Shown here one piece after another: positions 39,846 through 51,500 of a stretch of 64,000 bases of DNA. The DNA comes from Holacanthus passer (lineage: Eukaryota > Chordata > Actinopteri > Pomacanthidae). The position numbers and the translations under genes were made by a program. Below the pieces are notes generated by a model. That model worked only from the letters and a program-made list of their open reading frames with translations, was not told where the DNA came from and ran no database searches. The stretch's first letter is position 1; each line of letters begins with the position of its first letter. The stretch is taken from the NCBI GenBank assembly GCA_025331565.1, contig JAFREQ010000179.1:227501-291500 (forward strand), written 5' to 3'.

Positions 39846-40164
39846 TTTAGGTCTAATGTCTCAGTTGGGTGTGAGTCCACTAGGGGCCAGTAAAAACAAG
39901 GTTCCTCTGCACATGTCAAGTTACTCTCTGAGTTTTAATCGAGAATTGATTCATTCTTTTCTCATTTTTAATTTGTGTTTGTTTTGTTTTTTTGTGTCTT
40001 ATTGCCAAAACAGGGGACAAGTCATTGTCTGTCTCAAATCGTCACTTCTGACTGTTAATAATTTAATAAATAATAAAAAAATACCCTACAAAAATAAGAG
40101 TTTATACTATATCCAGTCCATGACACCGTAAGCTAAAAAGTCATTTTGTACTACACACTTACTA

Positions 40165-40191
40165 ATATATATATATATATATATATATATA
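40165..40191. repeat. (TA)n microsatellite
   Basis: About 13 TA units some 290 bases upstream of the mynn promoter palindrome. Confidence 0.9.
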
Positions 40192-40379
40192 GTTCTAGGT
40201 GTAGGTACATCTACTGTAGCCCACCCGTGTTGGAGAAAGTTCAACAATATAGGAAAACAGCCTCGTGACTTTAAAAAGAATTGAATAAACAGACTTTAAC
40301 GAAACAAAATCTGTGAATTAATTAAATAGAATCTCTTCTGATTGTTAGTGATCCTGTCTTTCTGCGATAGTAATCACCC

Positions 40380-40515
40380 CTAACTCCCGTCCGTCGTCCG
40401 CGCGAGGCGGTGTCCATCTCGCTCGAACCGAATATCTTTGCTGTACGGCGACGTCTCGCGAGAACTCCTGACGTCACGGGACGGGATCATGGCTGGAGAT
40501 CGCGGATATTAGAGG
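40380..40515 (+). promoter_or_regulatory. mynn: mynn promoter with TCTCGCGAGA palindrome and CRE
   Basis: A CpG-rich island in AT-rich surroundings. It carries the perfect palindrome TCTCGCGAGA at 40454-40463 and a full cAMP-response element TGACGTCA at 40469-40476, six bases apart. Both are known features of TATA-less housekeeping promoters, often bidirectional. A possible first exon ends at 40515 (AGAG|G then GTACTT). It would contain an eight-codon upstream reading frame starting at ATG 40489. The link to mynn is by position, 1.8 kb upstream of its start codon. Confidence 0.65.
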
Positions 40516-41088
40516 GTACTTTTTCTGCTTTTATTTACTTTGTGCTCGATTAAAATTGTGCATTCACACTAACGATCTGTAATAACTGACGGCGCGTTTG
40601 CACGGCTCGTCTTTGAAAGAAGCGTTTCTAACATTTTGTGCCAACTTACGCCGACACCGCCGGCACAAACCGTCAAACCTTCGAAATAAGAGCACAATGT
40701 TTTCCGCGCTTTTCACCACTACAGAAACAGTTAGCTTTAGCTTCGAACACTGTCCTCTCTGGATAAACATTCAAGAACTATAATCGCTTCTGAGGCGGTT
40801 TGTGCGGGACACAAAGTCTCCATAAATCTATGTGGAACCACAAACGACCCTCAGCGGTCTTTTTAAGCCACCTACGACACTGCTGTTAGCATTAGCATGT
40901 CCGTCCGGCCTGCTCAGGAAGCAGGCGGGAGCTTTTATTTTCCAAAACGGCTTCTTCATCTCACCTGTCAAGGCTCCTGAATCAGAGAAATAAATCTGCT
41001 GATCGGTGTTAATGTAGATGATTAATGTCCATTTAAACTGTCATTATGGATGCTCTCAATACTCTCTTTTTTCAACTGTCTCCAACAG

Positions 41089-41141
41089 AGAAATCTACAA
41101 TCTGAGAGTTAAAGAGAAGGAGAACAGACAAACTACTGAGA
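41089..41141 (+). other. mynn: Candidate mynn 5' untranslated exon
   Basis: Bounded by an acceptor (TCTCCAACAG) and a strong donor (GAGA|GTAAGT). It has no ATG and lies between the CpG-island promoter and the first coding exon. Purely a splice-motif inference. Confidence 0.35.
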
Positions 41142-42270
41142 GTAAGTTAGTTTGATTGTGAATGTTTACACCTCCAGCAGAATAGTGTTTCTGGCCTTTC
41201 TTAATGAAATTTGATTTTAAATATTTAGTTTCTGTTTTCTAGCTCTGACATTGGATTTTCAGCAGGTGAGTAATACAAACACTATCAAACCTTATTCAAA
41301 TTACAGGCTGTTTAAAAGTTCTTATATATTTCCAGCCATGTTAGTTTAACTTGAACACGTATTGAATACTCATAAAATAAGTAGTGACATTCTATATTTT
41401 TCTTATTGTCAGGCCTGATATCCAGGATCTTATTCTTCTTTGCCATAGAGCTCTGTTGTTGTCCAGAAACTATTAAAACATCATTAAGCCACACTGATGC
41501 TCCAAATGTTGATTAATCCACTGCTGAAAATATTCCCCAACAAATCCTTTATATCCTCCTGATTAATGTTTGCTAAATGCAAACTATAAATGTGAATATA
41601 AGTTAAACTATATACATAGGAGCTGTTTTTAAAGATTTGCATCTTCAGTAGTAACCTTGGATTTTTGGACTGAGAACCACAAACAGGCCAGAAAAGTCAG
41701 AATGTATTGAGAGATAACTAAAACGTTGGTTTTGGAAATTTCATGGGATTTGTTGACAATAAGAAAAATGAATAATGCCAACTTTATCCTTTTGAATATT
41801 GCTTTGAGCAATGTTTTTAGTCAGACACTTATATTTGTAATGTTAACAGGTGTGAATTGTTGTGAATTATCATCCATAGTTAAACGAAATGTACATTTTG
41901 GCAGTTAGACATGACTCCATAAGTCTTAAATGTATCAACACATGTAAAAGACTTTTCAGTATGAGTGGTTCTTGGTGAAATCAGGCACTAACCAGTGTGT
42001 CAGCTTTGCTCTGTCTATTGAGCAGCATGAGGCAACAGTGACTTTAATTGTCTTTGACCAAGAAAGAGATGTTTAGTACTGGTTAGTACACAGGTATTCA
42101 AACAGACTTTACAGACATCATCATTACAGATATCACACAAACATGACACGATAAATGTCTTGTAGCAGCAATAATTGAAAAAGATTGTCCCAGTTTCCCA
42201 GAGGACAATATGTTATAAAGAGAAAAGAATAACAGTGGCATTAATGACGGCCGTCTCTTCCCTTGTTAAC
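41142..42270 (+). other. Probable mynn 5' intron, nothing else recognised
   Basis: AT-rich sequence between the candidate 5' exon and the first coding exon of mynn. No other feature is supported. Confidence 0.45.
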
Positions 42271-42281
42271 CAGCAGCAGAG

Positions 42282-45200
42282 ATGGCTCATGTAACCAATC
42301 ATGGGAAGCTGCTCTTGCAGCGTTTGCATCAGCAGCGAGAGATGGACTTTTTGTGTGATATAACCATAATGGTGAGAGACGTGGAGTTCAGAGCCCACCG
42401 CAACATCCTGGCTGCGTTCAGCAAGTATTTTTCCTCCCAGGCTGAAAAGGGTCAAGAGGTCACGACCTTGGACCCTGATAAAGTCAGCAGGTATTCTCTG
42501 GAGAAGCTTTTAGAGTTTGTCTACACTGGACAAATGAACCTCAGCAGGTAAAACTGAATTGAATATAAGTTGTGGTCTTTTTTGAAAGAGAATTAAGGTT
42601 AAACTAAAATATTTTTCAACTAACTTCATGAGTGAAATGTTGGTTTTCATGGTTTCAGTACCAGACAAGCAGCTGTACGTCGAGCGGCTGTGTTCCTGGG
42701 AATGTCTGAGGCCACAAAGTACCTGGAGGAAAACCCCCACTGGTCCGAGCCCAGCGAAACGTCTCAGTCAGAGACGGATAAAGAAGCTGGTCAAGCTCCT
42801 CCCAGTCCGTCCTCTCCTGGCAGCCCCAGCTCACCAGTTCCCCTGTCTATTATCTCCGTTATAGGGGACTGGCAGGATGAGGGGAAGGATGGCAAACAGC
42901 AGGCTGATGAGGCCAAAGATTTAGATACAGAAGAGGGAGAAAAAAGCGATGAAGAGTACAGCCCAACTACGCCAAAAAGCGTTGGAAGAGGACAGGGGAG
43001 GAAGAGAGGCAGAAGGCCTAAGAGTTTTAGTGGCGAGCAGGTGGAACCGAGCAGCTCGAGCTACGGCACCCCCAAAACCCCAGGCTACAGGGGGAGGGGG
43101 AGGGGCAGGGGACGAGGGAGAGGCAGGGGAAGAGGGAGAGGTGGTTCAAAAAGTGACGATCTGTCTTTAGAAGATTCTGACACCAGTGTGAAGGACTTCG
43201 GGGACACCTCTGCAGACTGGAGTCCCTCACAGGACGACGACATTCCAGTCAAGAAACCGCGACTGAGCAGCGGAGATGGATGGAGAGGACGAGGCCGTGG
43301 AAGAGGGAGAGGCAGAGGGAGAGGCAGGGGGCGGAACGCGAGGAGGGCTGAGGAGGACGCAGAGGAGAGTGGCGAGGCAGGGGCAGATGATGGTGAGGGT
43401 GAGGGTGAAGGTGAAGGTGAGGGTGAGGGCGAGGGCGAGGGTGAGGATTGGAAACAGGGTCCATCAGGAGCAGATGAGCTGTCGCTGTCTTGTGCCGAGT
43501 GCAACAAACAGTTTAAAGATGCGAGCAGCCTCCACAGACATGAGACCATCCACAAAGGGCTGAAACCATTCGTCTGCATCTTCTGCTCTAAAAGCTTCAG
43601 ACAAGCTACCCAGCTGAAAACACACCTGCGCATACACACAGGTCAGCTGAGTCATGAGTAATAAATCACCTATTAGGAGAGTTGTTGGGGTTCTTTTGTT
43701 GTCTCTGCCATTATGGCTACGACTGTGCTGCCGAGCGAATGAAACTAGGGATTTGATCAGCTAATGATTGTATTTATTATCAATTCATCTGTTAGTTATT
43801 TTTTAGATATGTGATTAAACATTTCGTTTATATAAAATCAAAATGGTGATCATCAGAGTTTCCAGACTCCAAGGTGAAATCTTGAATGTTTTGTTTTGTC
43901 TGACCAACATTCCAAATGTGATTTTCAGTTTAAAATGGCATAAAGCACAGAAAAGTAGCAAAGCCTCACATTTAAGAAGCTGTATCTGGTGAAGGTTCAG
44001 CATTTTGTCTTGATGAACAATTTGTTATTTATCAAAACTGGCAATTTTCTGTCAAGTCAGCTAATTCCCCCCCTCTGTCTCTCTGGTGTTTGTTGCAGGC
44101 GAGAAGCCATTTGGTTGCTCCGACTGCGACAAGTGTTTTGCTCAGAAGTGTCAGCTGGTCGCTCACCGTCGGATGTACCACGGAGAGGAGAAGCCTTACA
44201 CCTGTGAACGCTGCGGTTTCAAGTTCGCTACCTCATCCAACTACAAAATACACATCAGGTACATAAATGCTTGGGGGCGGGGCAGCAGATTTAATGTTCT
44301 AGTGTACTGCTTATGTACAGTATATACATCTTTCCATATAATTAAATATAAAGGAAGGAAAAGAAATGTCACGATAGAGAATAAGTGTAAAATTCTATTA
44401 TATATTTCAACATGCTGTGGAATTGTATTGAATAATTAAATAGTAGAGCAGGAGTGATTATGTGTGACTACTTTTTTTTGTGTGTTTAGCAAAAATAAAT
44501 GACAGTGACGATTCCTTACTTATTTTCGTGTGTGTGTGTTTCTACAGGCTGCACAGCGGGGAGAAACCGTACGTCTGTGACATCTGTGGTCAGGCGTTCG
44601 CTCAGTCCAGCACGCTGACCTATCACAAGCGACGACACACCGGAGAGAAACCCTACCAGTGTGATCTGTGCGGCATGTCGTTCTCTGTCTCGTCTTCTCT
44701 CATCGCTCATGCACGAAAACACACAGGTGAGAGTGTTTTTCCACATTTATTGATCCAGCCAAGAGTGAATGAACTTCAGCCAGCTAGAATTTCACAATAG
44801 ACCTGATTTGGTTTCCTTCCAAACTATTTGGACAGACTGAGATATTTAACAGCCAAAACCTCTTGGCTCACTGCAGCTGTTCTGTCACCCTCCTGAATAT
44901 TGTGCTGTGTGCATGTGCGTGAATGTTTGTATTTCAGGTGAGACGCCGTACAAATGTTCGCAGCCACAATGTGACTCCAGCTTTGTGACGTCTTCCGAAC
45001 TGAAGAAACACATGCGGCGACTTCACCCAGGTGAGTTTTCCTGATCCCACGTCAGACGTCAGACTTTTGACTTTAAAGTCAGTGAGGTGAAGTTCGGTTT
45101 GGAGCACAACAAGAACAGTAGACTCAAAGAGCAACAGACAGTTGATTCATTTCCTGTTACCTAGTAGCGACATAAATCTTGGGGCTGTAGTTTTCAGAAC

Positions 45201-45475
45201 TTCTGTTTGGAATTGGATGTGCTTATTTTTGGAAAAGAGTGTAAGAGTGAGGAGATTGTAAACACTGACTAAGGACAGCTGGAGGCAAAGAGGCAGCGGA
45301 TACTTGATACTTGTGCCTCTGTGCTGATACTACTACTTTGTGTGTGTGTAGATGGGAACACCGGTGTGCAGTGTCTGCTCTGTGGAAACAGGTTTGCCAG
45401 CGTGAAGAACATGATCAAACACCAGGAGAAGGCTCATGCTGATGAAGTGCGGCAACATAAGGAGAGAGCCAGAGC

Positions 45476-45529
<54 letters not shown>

Positions 45530-46138
45530 CATTTCACACTAATGGATAATCTTACTGAACATCAGCTCACTTTGAAGAGACACTTAAACATTCAGTCTGG
45601 AAACCACTGTTTCTAGCAACCCAGTTGATTTTCAATTTCGATTTAATTTTGATATACTGAAACAGAAATGTAAGTACATTTCCCTGTTGTTTGATAACTT
45701 CCTGTTGTGTGTTTGTGTGTGTGTATATGTGTGTGAGCAGTAGTTCTCCTGGCTTCCAGTCATCCTGTGGCATTTGTCCAGAGCAAACTCTCCCAGGAAA
45801 ACAAAGGTATGGTTTCCATCCCTGAAGGCGAGCCACCCAACCCTGAACCAGCCACCCCAAACCCCAAAGCCACAGCGCCATCTGCGGATGCCACCACCTC
45901 TGACTCCGCTGCCACCGTAACCATCATCCAGGACTTCAAGGCAGAGCCCAGTCACCCCCCTATCAATACCACAGACCAGGTGACCTTCGAACCCGACCAG
46001 GAGCAGACCATCAACTCGGACACACTCCACGCTCTGGTGGAGCAGCTGCGGCCGGCGCCCTCCCCCACCCAGAGCCTGGAGCAGATCGTCATCATCAGGA
46101 CGGTGGACAACGCTGAACACAACCCTCCTCAGCAGTGA
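42282..46138 (+). CDS. mynn: Myoneurin, BTB/C2H2 zinc-finger protein, complete (734 aa)
   Basis: A BTB-ZF nuclear protein thought to act as a transcription factor. Coding exons: 42282-42547, 42659-43641, 44099-44258, 44548-44726, 44938-45030, 45352-45477, 45741-46138; all junctions keep frame. The N-terminal BTB domain (about 1-115) has the typical REMDFLCDITIMV and AHRNILAAFSKYF segments. Residues about 130-360 are an acidic and basic low-complexity linker with two Gly-Arg runs (about 233-250 and 297-317) and a Glu-Gly run (about 334-351). Eight C2H2 fingers follow (about 367-590). Fingers 3-6, with CFAQKCQLVAHRRMYH, FKFATSSNYKIH, QAFAQSSTLTYH and SFSVSSSLIAHARKH, match MYNN closely and separate it from other BTB-ZF proteins. 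The C-terminal tail is Pro/Thr-rich. The next gene is lrrc34, as in mammals. The donor of the sixth exon opens directly into a GT microsatellite. Confidence 0.95.
45478..45526. repeat. (GT)n microsatellite forming the mynn exon 6 donor
   Basis: Exon 6 ends GAGCAG at 45477 and the intron is GTGTGTGT... from its first base for about 49 bases. The donor dinucleotide is therefore the first repeat unit, and any shift of two bases would also supply a GT. Confidence 0.95.
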
Positions 46139-47819
46139 GGCCTGAGCCACTCTGGTGCCACTGTGGTGGAACATTTTCACTTTTTAACATACAGCCACAG
46201 ATACATTCAGGCTACTGTCGACCTTGAAGGACGTTTGCTCAACTGTAAGTGAAAGATAATTCTGTTAGTTTGCAATTTGGGTCTTAATTTCATAGCTTTG
46301 TCCATTGTTTATATCAGTAATAACAACAACTTACCAAGATAATAGCTGAAATCAGAGAACCCAGTCAGATGACCTCCAAAAAGTTTGACCTCCAAATAAA
46401 GTGTTTTAGATAGTCTGGATAAACTGAACTATGTTTATGACCAGTAAGCTGATTGTTGTGTTTCTTGCCTCAAACTTAATTGAAGTGATGTTTCTAGTAC
46501 TTTGAATTTGTATAATGTTATTAGTTCTTGTAGAAATGATGGTGAAAAGTGAAAAATAAGACCTGACTTGTGAAAAACTAGAATTGTTCTTTAACTGATT
46601 TCCTGTCTCCTGTCCTTGAGTCATGAGTCACTAAGAGGGGAAGTAGCAAATTTAAACAGAAAGCATTTGGAGTTGTTGTTCCCACACAGAGAACAGGATG
46701 GATAGTGAGTTTTGGAAAACAGAAATATCAGACAGTTAACACATGTAGTCCTTTTCAGCTGCAGTAATCCTAAATGTACCTCCTCAGCCATAGTTCCTGG
46801 GCCCTCGAGTCTTAATACTTTAAATGGACCAGGAACCGTTGGAGTGGAATTTGCTGTAGCAAGTATTTCTCATCACTGGAACACAAATCTTCCCTAAACT
46901 TCACAGTTGTTTAAATGTAAAAGCAAACCAGAAAAAGCGAGTTTCTGAGTTTAGTTCAAAAGGGGCCTGTTTAGAACAATCTGTGCTAAAATGTGGAAAT
47001 GTTCCCCAAATTTCTAAGTATGTTTTCATTCAGATCAGTGTATCTTTATCCTAAAGTCAATCTGAACACCAGCTTCAGCTAAATAGTAAAAATGTGTGTA
47101 ACATCACTGTCAGATAGAAACCTTCTCTCTGCTCTCCATTTTTATCCACTGTGGCTTACAGATTTTACCAGCCACATAAATGTCACTACCAAAAAAAAAA
47201 AACTGAGACTAACAACATTTTCTCTGATGTGTGGCTGGAGTTATGTTTTCTATTGCAGCTCTTTTGGATCAGTAATCAATGTAAAGAAAAGTTTATCAGA
47301 CCCGAATGTTGATCAGAACAATATATAATGGGCAGCCAGTACAGCTCTTGGATTGTTTTAATAGGTAATGTAGTTAGTAGGAGCTTTGTTATTGCCATGA
47401 GATATGATTTTATTTATCATCAATGTTTCACCCTGAAGTGTTTGACATGTGATGGTGGCTTTATTAATGTAAACACAGCCCTGTTGATGCACACCGAGGC
47501 TTTCGTTTCAGTGTAATATCGTTCATTTGTTTTTAAAGCAGCTACTTTAGGTCTTAGCAGACGTGTCTGTGCTTCAGGTTTGAAAACTGCATCATATACA
47601 GTATTTCTGTCAACTTGAAAGAAGCTGTTTTTTGTTTTATCCTTTCTTTTTTCTTTCTTTTTTTAATTTTAGATAAAACGTCATCACTTGTACAGAACTG
47701 TGAATTACATATACAAGTTCACTACTGTATAAAAACCAGGACAATAAAAGTTAAGACAAAAAGGGACAATCAGATTGTTTGTCTCAGTGACTGCTGCAGA
47801 TACAGTGTTGAGAAATAAA
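46139..47819 (+). other. mynn: mynn 3' untranslated region and poly(A) signals
   Basis: Canonical AATAAA hexamers occur at 46395-46400 (short 3'UTR), 47743-47748 and 47814-47819 (long 3'UTR of up to about 1.7 kb). Nothing else is recognised here. Which signal is used cannot be decided from sequence. Confidence 0.5.
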
Positions 47820-48467
47820 TGATTATTGCTTATAGTTAAGATTTTGTCCAATGCTGTGTCAGTTTTCTTTTCTTGTATTTATTTTATGTCACTAATTTTC
47901 TGCACCCTGTTTTTTAGAAACACACTAATGTGGCACATTTATTTTTGTTTAGTACATCTCATATTCAGGAAAATGTTCTGAAAAAAGTTCTCAAGTTGCT
48001 GCTTTAAATGTAATCAAACATGCAAGTGAGAGAAGATGTTCAAGGTGTATCACATGGTGAGAAATAATTATCTGACTACTTAATTTGTCAGTCCAGTTTT
48101 AGGATGACTGGGATTTAAAAAAAACTTTTATCACCAAACTATTAAAGACAGTATAAAAAAAAGGCATTTCAACAACTGTATGTTTGAAAAAACAACATTA
48201 ATAAACTGATAGAATAAGTCAAATATAACAGTCACAAAGAGTAAATAGATTTTAAAAATCAATATAAATAAAGACCAAGAAAATACAAAAATATCACGTG
48301 AGTTAATGTCTGTGGTTTATAAAATTTAGACACCATGAATATAAATATCGACAATACAGTCACAATAAATGTTCCTGAGTTGGAAAATTAATTTATCTCC
48401 TGAAGTTCATAAAAAGTTTTCTTCGCGTTTTTTGTCTTTTGTCCTTCGCGCGTCGCCGTCTTTCCTT
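47820..48467. other. Intergenic mynn-lrrc34
   Basis: About 650 bases of AT-rich sequence turning GC-richer after 48415. No feature except the promoter end of lrrc34. Confidence 0.5.
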
Positions 48468-48481
48468 GTTGCCATAGAAAC
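48468..48481 (+). promoter_or_regulatory. lrrc34: RFX X-box in the lrrc34 promoter
   Basis: GTTGCCATAGAAAC matches the ciliary X-box (GTTGCCATGGCAAC-like; two imperfect half-sites GTTGCC and the inverse of GTTTCT). It is 22 bases upstream of the lrrc34 start codon, next to a short CpG-rich stretch (48423-48460). RFX factors, with FOXJ1, drive motile-cilium genes through such sites. Confidence 0.7.
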
Positions 48482-48503
48482 TCAAACTGCCTCATTTATA
48501 ACG

Positions 48504-51500
48504 ATGAGAAGCGAAAATATTTCAGAGTTTTACGCTTTTGTCTGCGCAGAATATCAGATAAAAACAAACCCACACATTTTAGACGTGTTCAAGAAGATGA
48601 AGACAACAGAGTAAGTGAACACATGAAAACTTAAACGACTTAAAGTGCATATTTCAGCTAATAGCGAACTGTCAAGCTGAAGCCAGCGCTGAGCTAATGG
48701 TGCTAATGGTGCGTTCAGGTGCTGCTGACAGACGGTGAGATTTTCATTCTGCTTCAACATCTGACTCAATAATAATAATAATAAACTGTGATTATAGAGC
48801 ACTTTCACACTTACTACTTAAGTACTAAAAGTAACTTACATGGTAAGAGTAATTAAAAGTGTTTAAACATAACAAGGGATGAAGAGAAGACAAGACACTG
48901 CAAAAGTAATCAAATATTTGCAGCAGTGGTAGAAAGTAACTAAGAGTATTTTCATTTACTGATACTTTGTACTTTTTACTGCACTACATTTATTTGACAG
49001 ATTTATTATTATGGTGAACAAAATCTAAAATATGCTGCATTGTTCCATATTCAGTTAGCCAAAAGTAAATTAGCTCAGCTTGGATCAGCCACAACAGTAA
49101 ATACTAACTAGTAACTAGTGCTAACTAACTACTACACTACTATGTCAGTGCTATTTCTTTTTGTTTAAGTTTTCATGCAAGGACCTCTGAATAAATATCC
49201 AAAAGCCCAGATCACATGGCTGCTTTTCCTTTTGGTCTGGTCTATTTAAAAACCACATCAGCTGCTCATCAGCTTTTGTTTTTGTTGTCGTGTGTTTGGC
49301 AGGAATTTCTCCTTAAAACTGACAGGAAACAACCGACTGAGACGTGTGCAGCGACTTGATGACAAAGATGCTCTTACTCTCTCAAAATGTCTGAGAAACA
49401 ACAAGTGTCTGACAGGTGAGCAGCCAGGTTCAGGTGAACACCTTAACTAGGACTTTTTGTTAATAATTGAAACTTTTTTGTACCAACAGGTCTTGATTTC
49501 AGGTACAATAACATAACAGGTGAAGGGGTTGGACACCTGGCTGACCTCTTACAGGTAAGCAGGTAATGGGGGATCTAAAGGGACCAGATTTAGTGCAAGT
49601 TTACATGTGCAGTCTTGGAGAGGTTGATGTTAAAAGATGAAGAAAAATATTTTCCACATTTCTTGTTTTGTCATATATCATATTATCTATGTTCCGTTTG
49701 TAGTTTATATTTATCGTTCTGTTTCTGAGCAGGAGAACAGCTCAGCTCTGCACTCTCTGGACCTGATGTTCAACGACATCCGGGCAGACGGAGCTGAAGT
49801 GCTCGCCAAGAGCCTGCAGGTTCATATCTATCTCTCGCTCACACACACACAAAACTGCTATTTACAGGCATCATTTCTGCTTAATGATACTTTTATTGTC
49901 AACAAATCCCAAGACGTGTTACTTTGTCTGACCCCTGGTTCCTACTGAAAAACATCAGTATTTTTTTAAAACAGCTGGTCACTGTAGCTTTGACCAATCA
50001 GGAGGAAGTAGAGCATTTGTTGGGGACTATTTTCAGTAGCAGATTAAACCTGTTCACTGCTTGTTTTAGTCTTTTCATGAGATTTATTGACTGTAACTAC
50101 TTTGTTATTTTTCACCTCTACCTAAGGTCTTAAAAGTAAAGTAATGATGTATCCCTCTCTCTCTCTGTATTTCTGTCTCTGTCTGTCTATCTGTCTGTCT
50201 GTCCGTCTCTCTCTCTCTCTGTATTTCTCTCTCTCTCTCTCTCTCTCTCGCTCTCTCTCCAGAGTAACAACACGTTACTCTCTCTCAGACTGTCGGGTAA
50301 TAAGATCGAGAACAGAGGAGCTATGCACCTGGCCAGGATGCTGCAGGTGAACAACACCCTGAAGGAGCTGGAGCTGTCTGCCTGCGACCTGGTAACACAC
50401 ACACACACACACACTTGTCTTTTTTACTTTTTAGTTTGTAAAGCATCAGGATGATTAGTTCATTTTTTGTGATAACTATCCAATATTATTATCAAAAATG
50501 GATTGAAATTTTGATTTTACATTGATAATGCTGGAGTCAGGTTGGTTGCCAGCTGTCCTGCTTTCCGAGCAGGATTTCAAACTAGCAGCCAGACAATCAG
50601 AAGCCAGTTTCTCTGACGCAGCCTCCGTCCCTGCAGGCCACTCAGAGTGTGATAGCGTTTGCCATTGTGTTGAAAAGCAACAAGACTCTTCACTCTGTCG
50701 ATTTCAGCCGGCCACTGCTCTTCAGCCACCAGGTACAAATACACAGAGCATCACACTGGTGTAGTATACAGACAAAATTATGAGAAAGAAATCTGGTTTT
50801 AGTGTCTTTTTTCCTCAGTTTCTGTCACATTTGATACATAATACAAGGTCAGCCCAGCAAAGGAAACAGGTGTGTGACTCTAACCCGAAGCGCTGTCTCT
50901 CAGGAGGAGTGGGCCGTGCACTTCTCTGACATGCTGGCAGTGAACAGCAGCCTGGTGGAGCTCCACCTGGGGAAGATGGGGATGACTGACACCGGGATGG
51001 AGAGGCTGACTGAAGGCCTGCGACTCAACCACAGCCTGCGCTACCTGGACCTGCGCTGGTAGGAACAAAAATATGTTCAGCATCAAGTTGGCTGTGACTG
51101 CTCGAGGTTGTGTTTCATTCTCAAAATCCTTCTGATCCTCTGGAACTGGAGTGAAACCAGCTGGTGAATTCACTACTCATCACAATCTATTGTCACTGTC
51201 AACTGCACCTCCTCTTCATCTTGTCTCTGTTGTCTGCAGTAACCGTGTGACTCGTGATGGCGCGCGTCATCTCACCAAGCTGCTGAAGAAGAACCCGACC
51301 CTGGAGATCATAGATCTGTCGTCCAATCGGATTGAAGATGAAGGTGCTGTGTGCCTGAGCGAGGCTGTCGCCTGGCCAGGCTGCGTCCTGACAGAGTGAG
51401 TCCCACACTCTCAGACAAACATCATCTCTGCAACATTAGGTATCAATGAAGAAGATATGACCCCTAACCTTGGTTTGGTCATGGGTTGTGAACATTTTCC

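Noticed and set aside
39846..48467. Telomerase RNA gene (terc), which neighbours MYNN in mammals
   Set aside because: I looked for a CTAACCCTAA-type template on both strands in the mynn neighbourhood and elsewhere and found none; near-matches such as TTAACCCTGA near 20.17 kb lack the expected context.
48369..48503. Upstream start for lrrc34 in frame at 48369
   Set aside because: It would place the X-box and promoter-like CpG stretch inside the coding region, and the added residues have no similarity to LRRC34.
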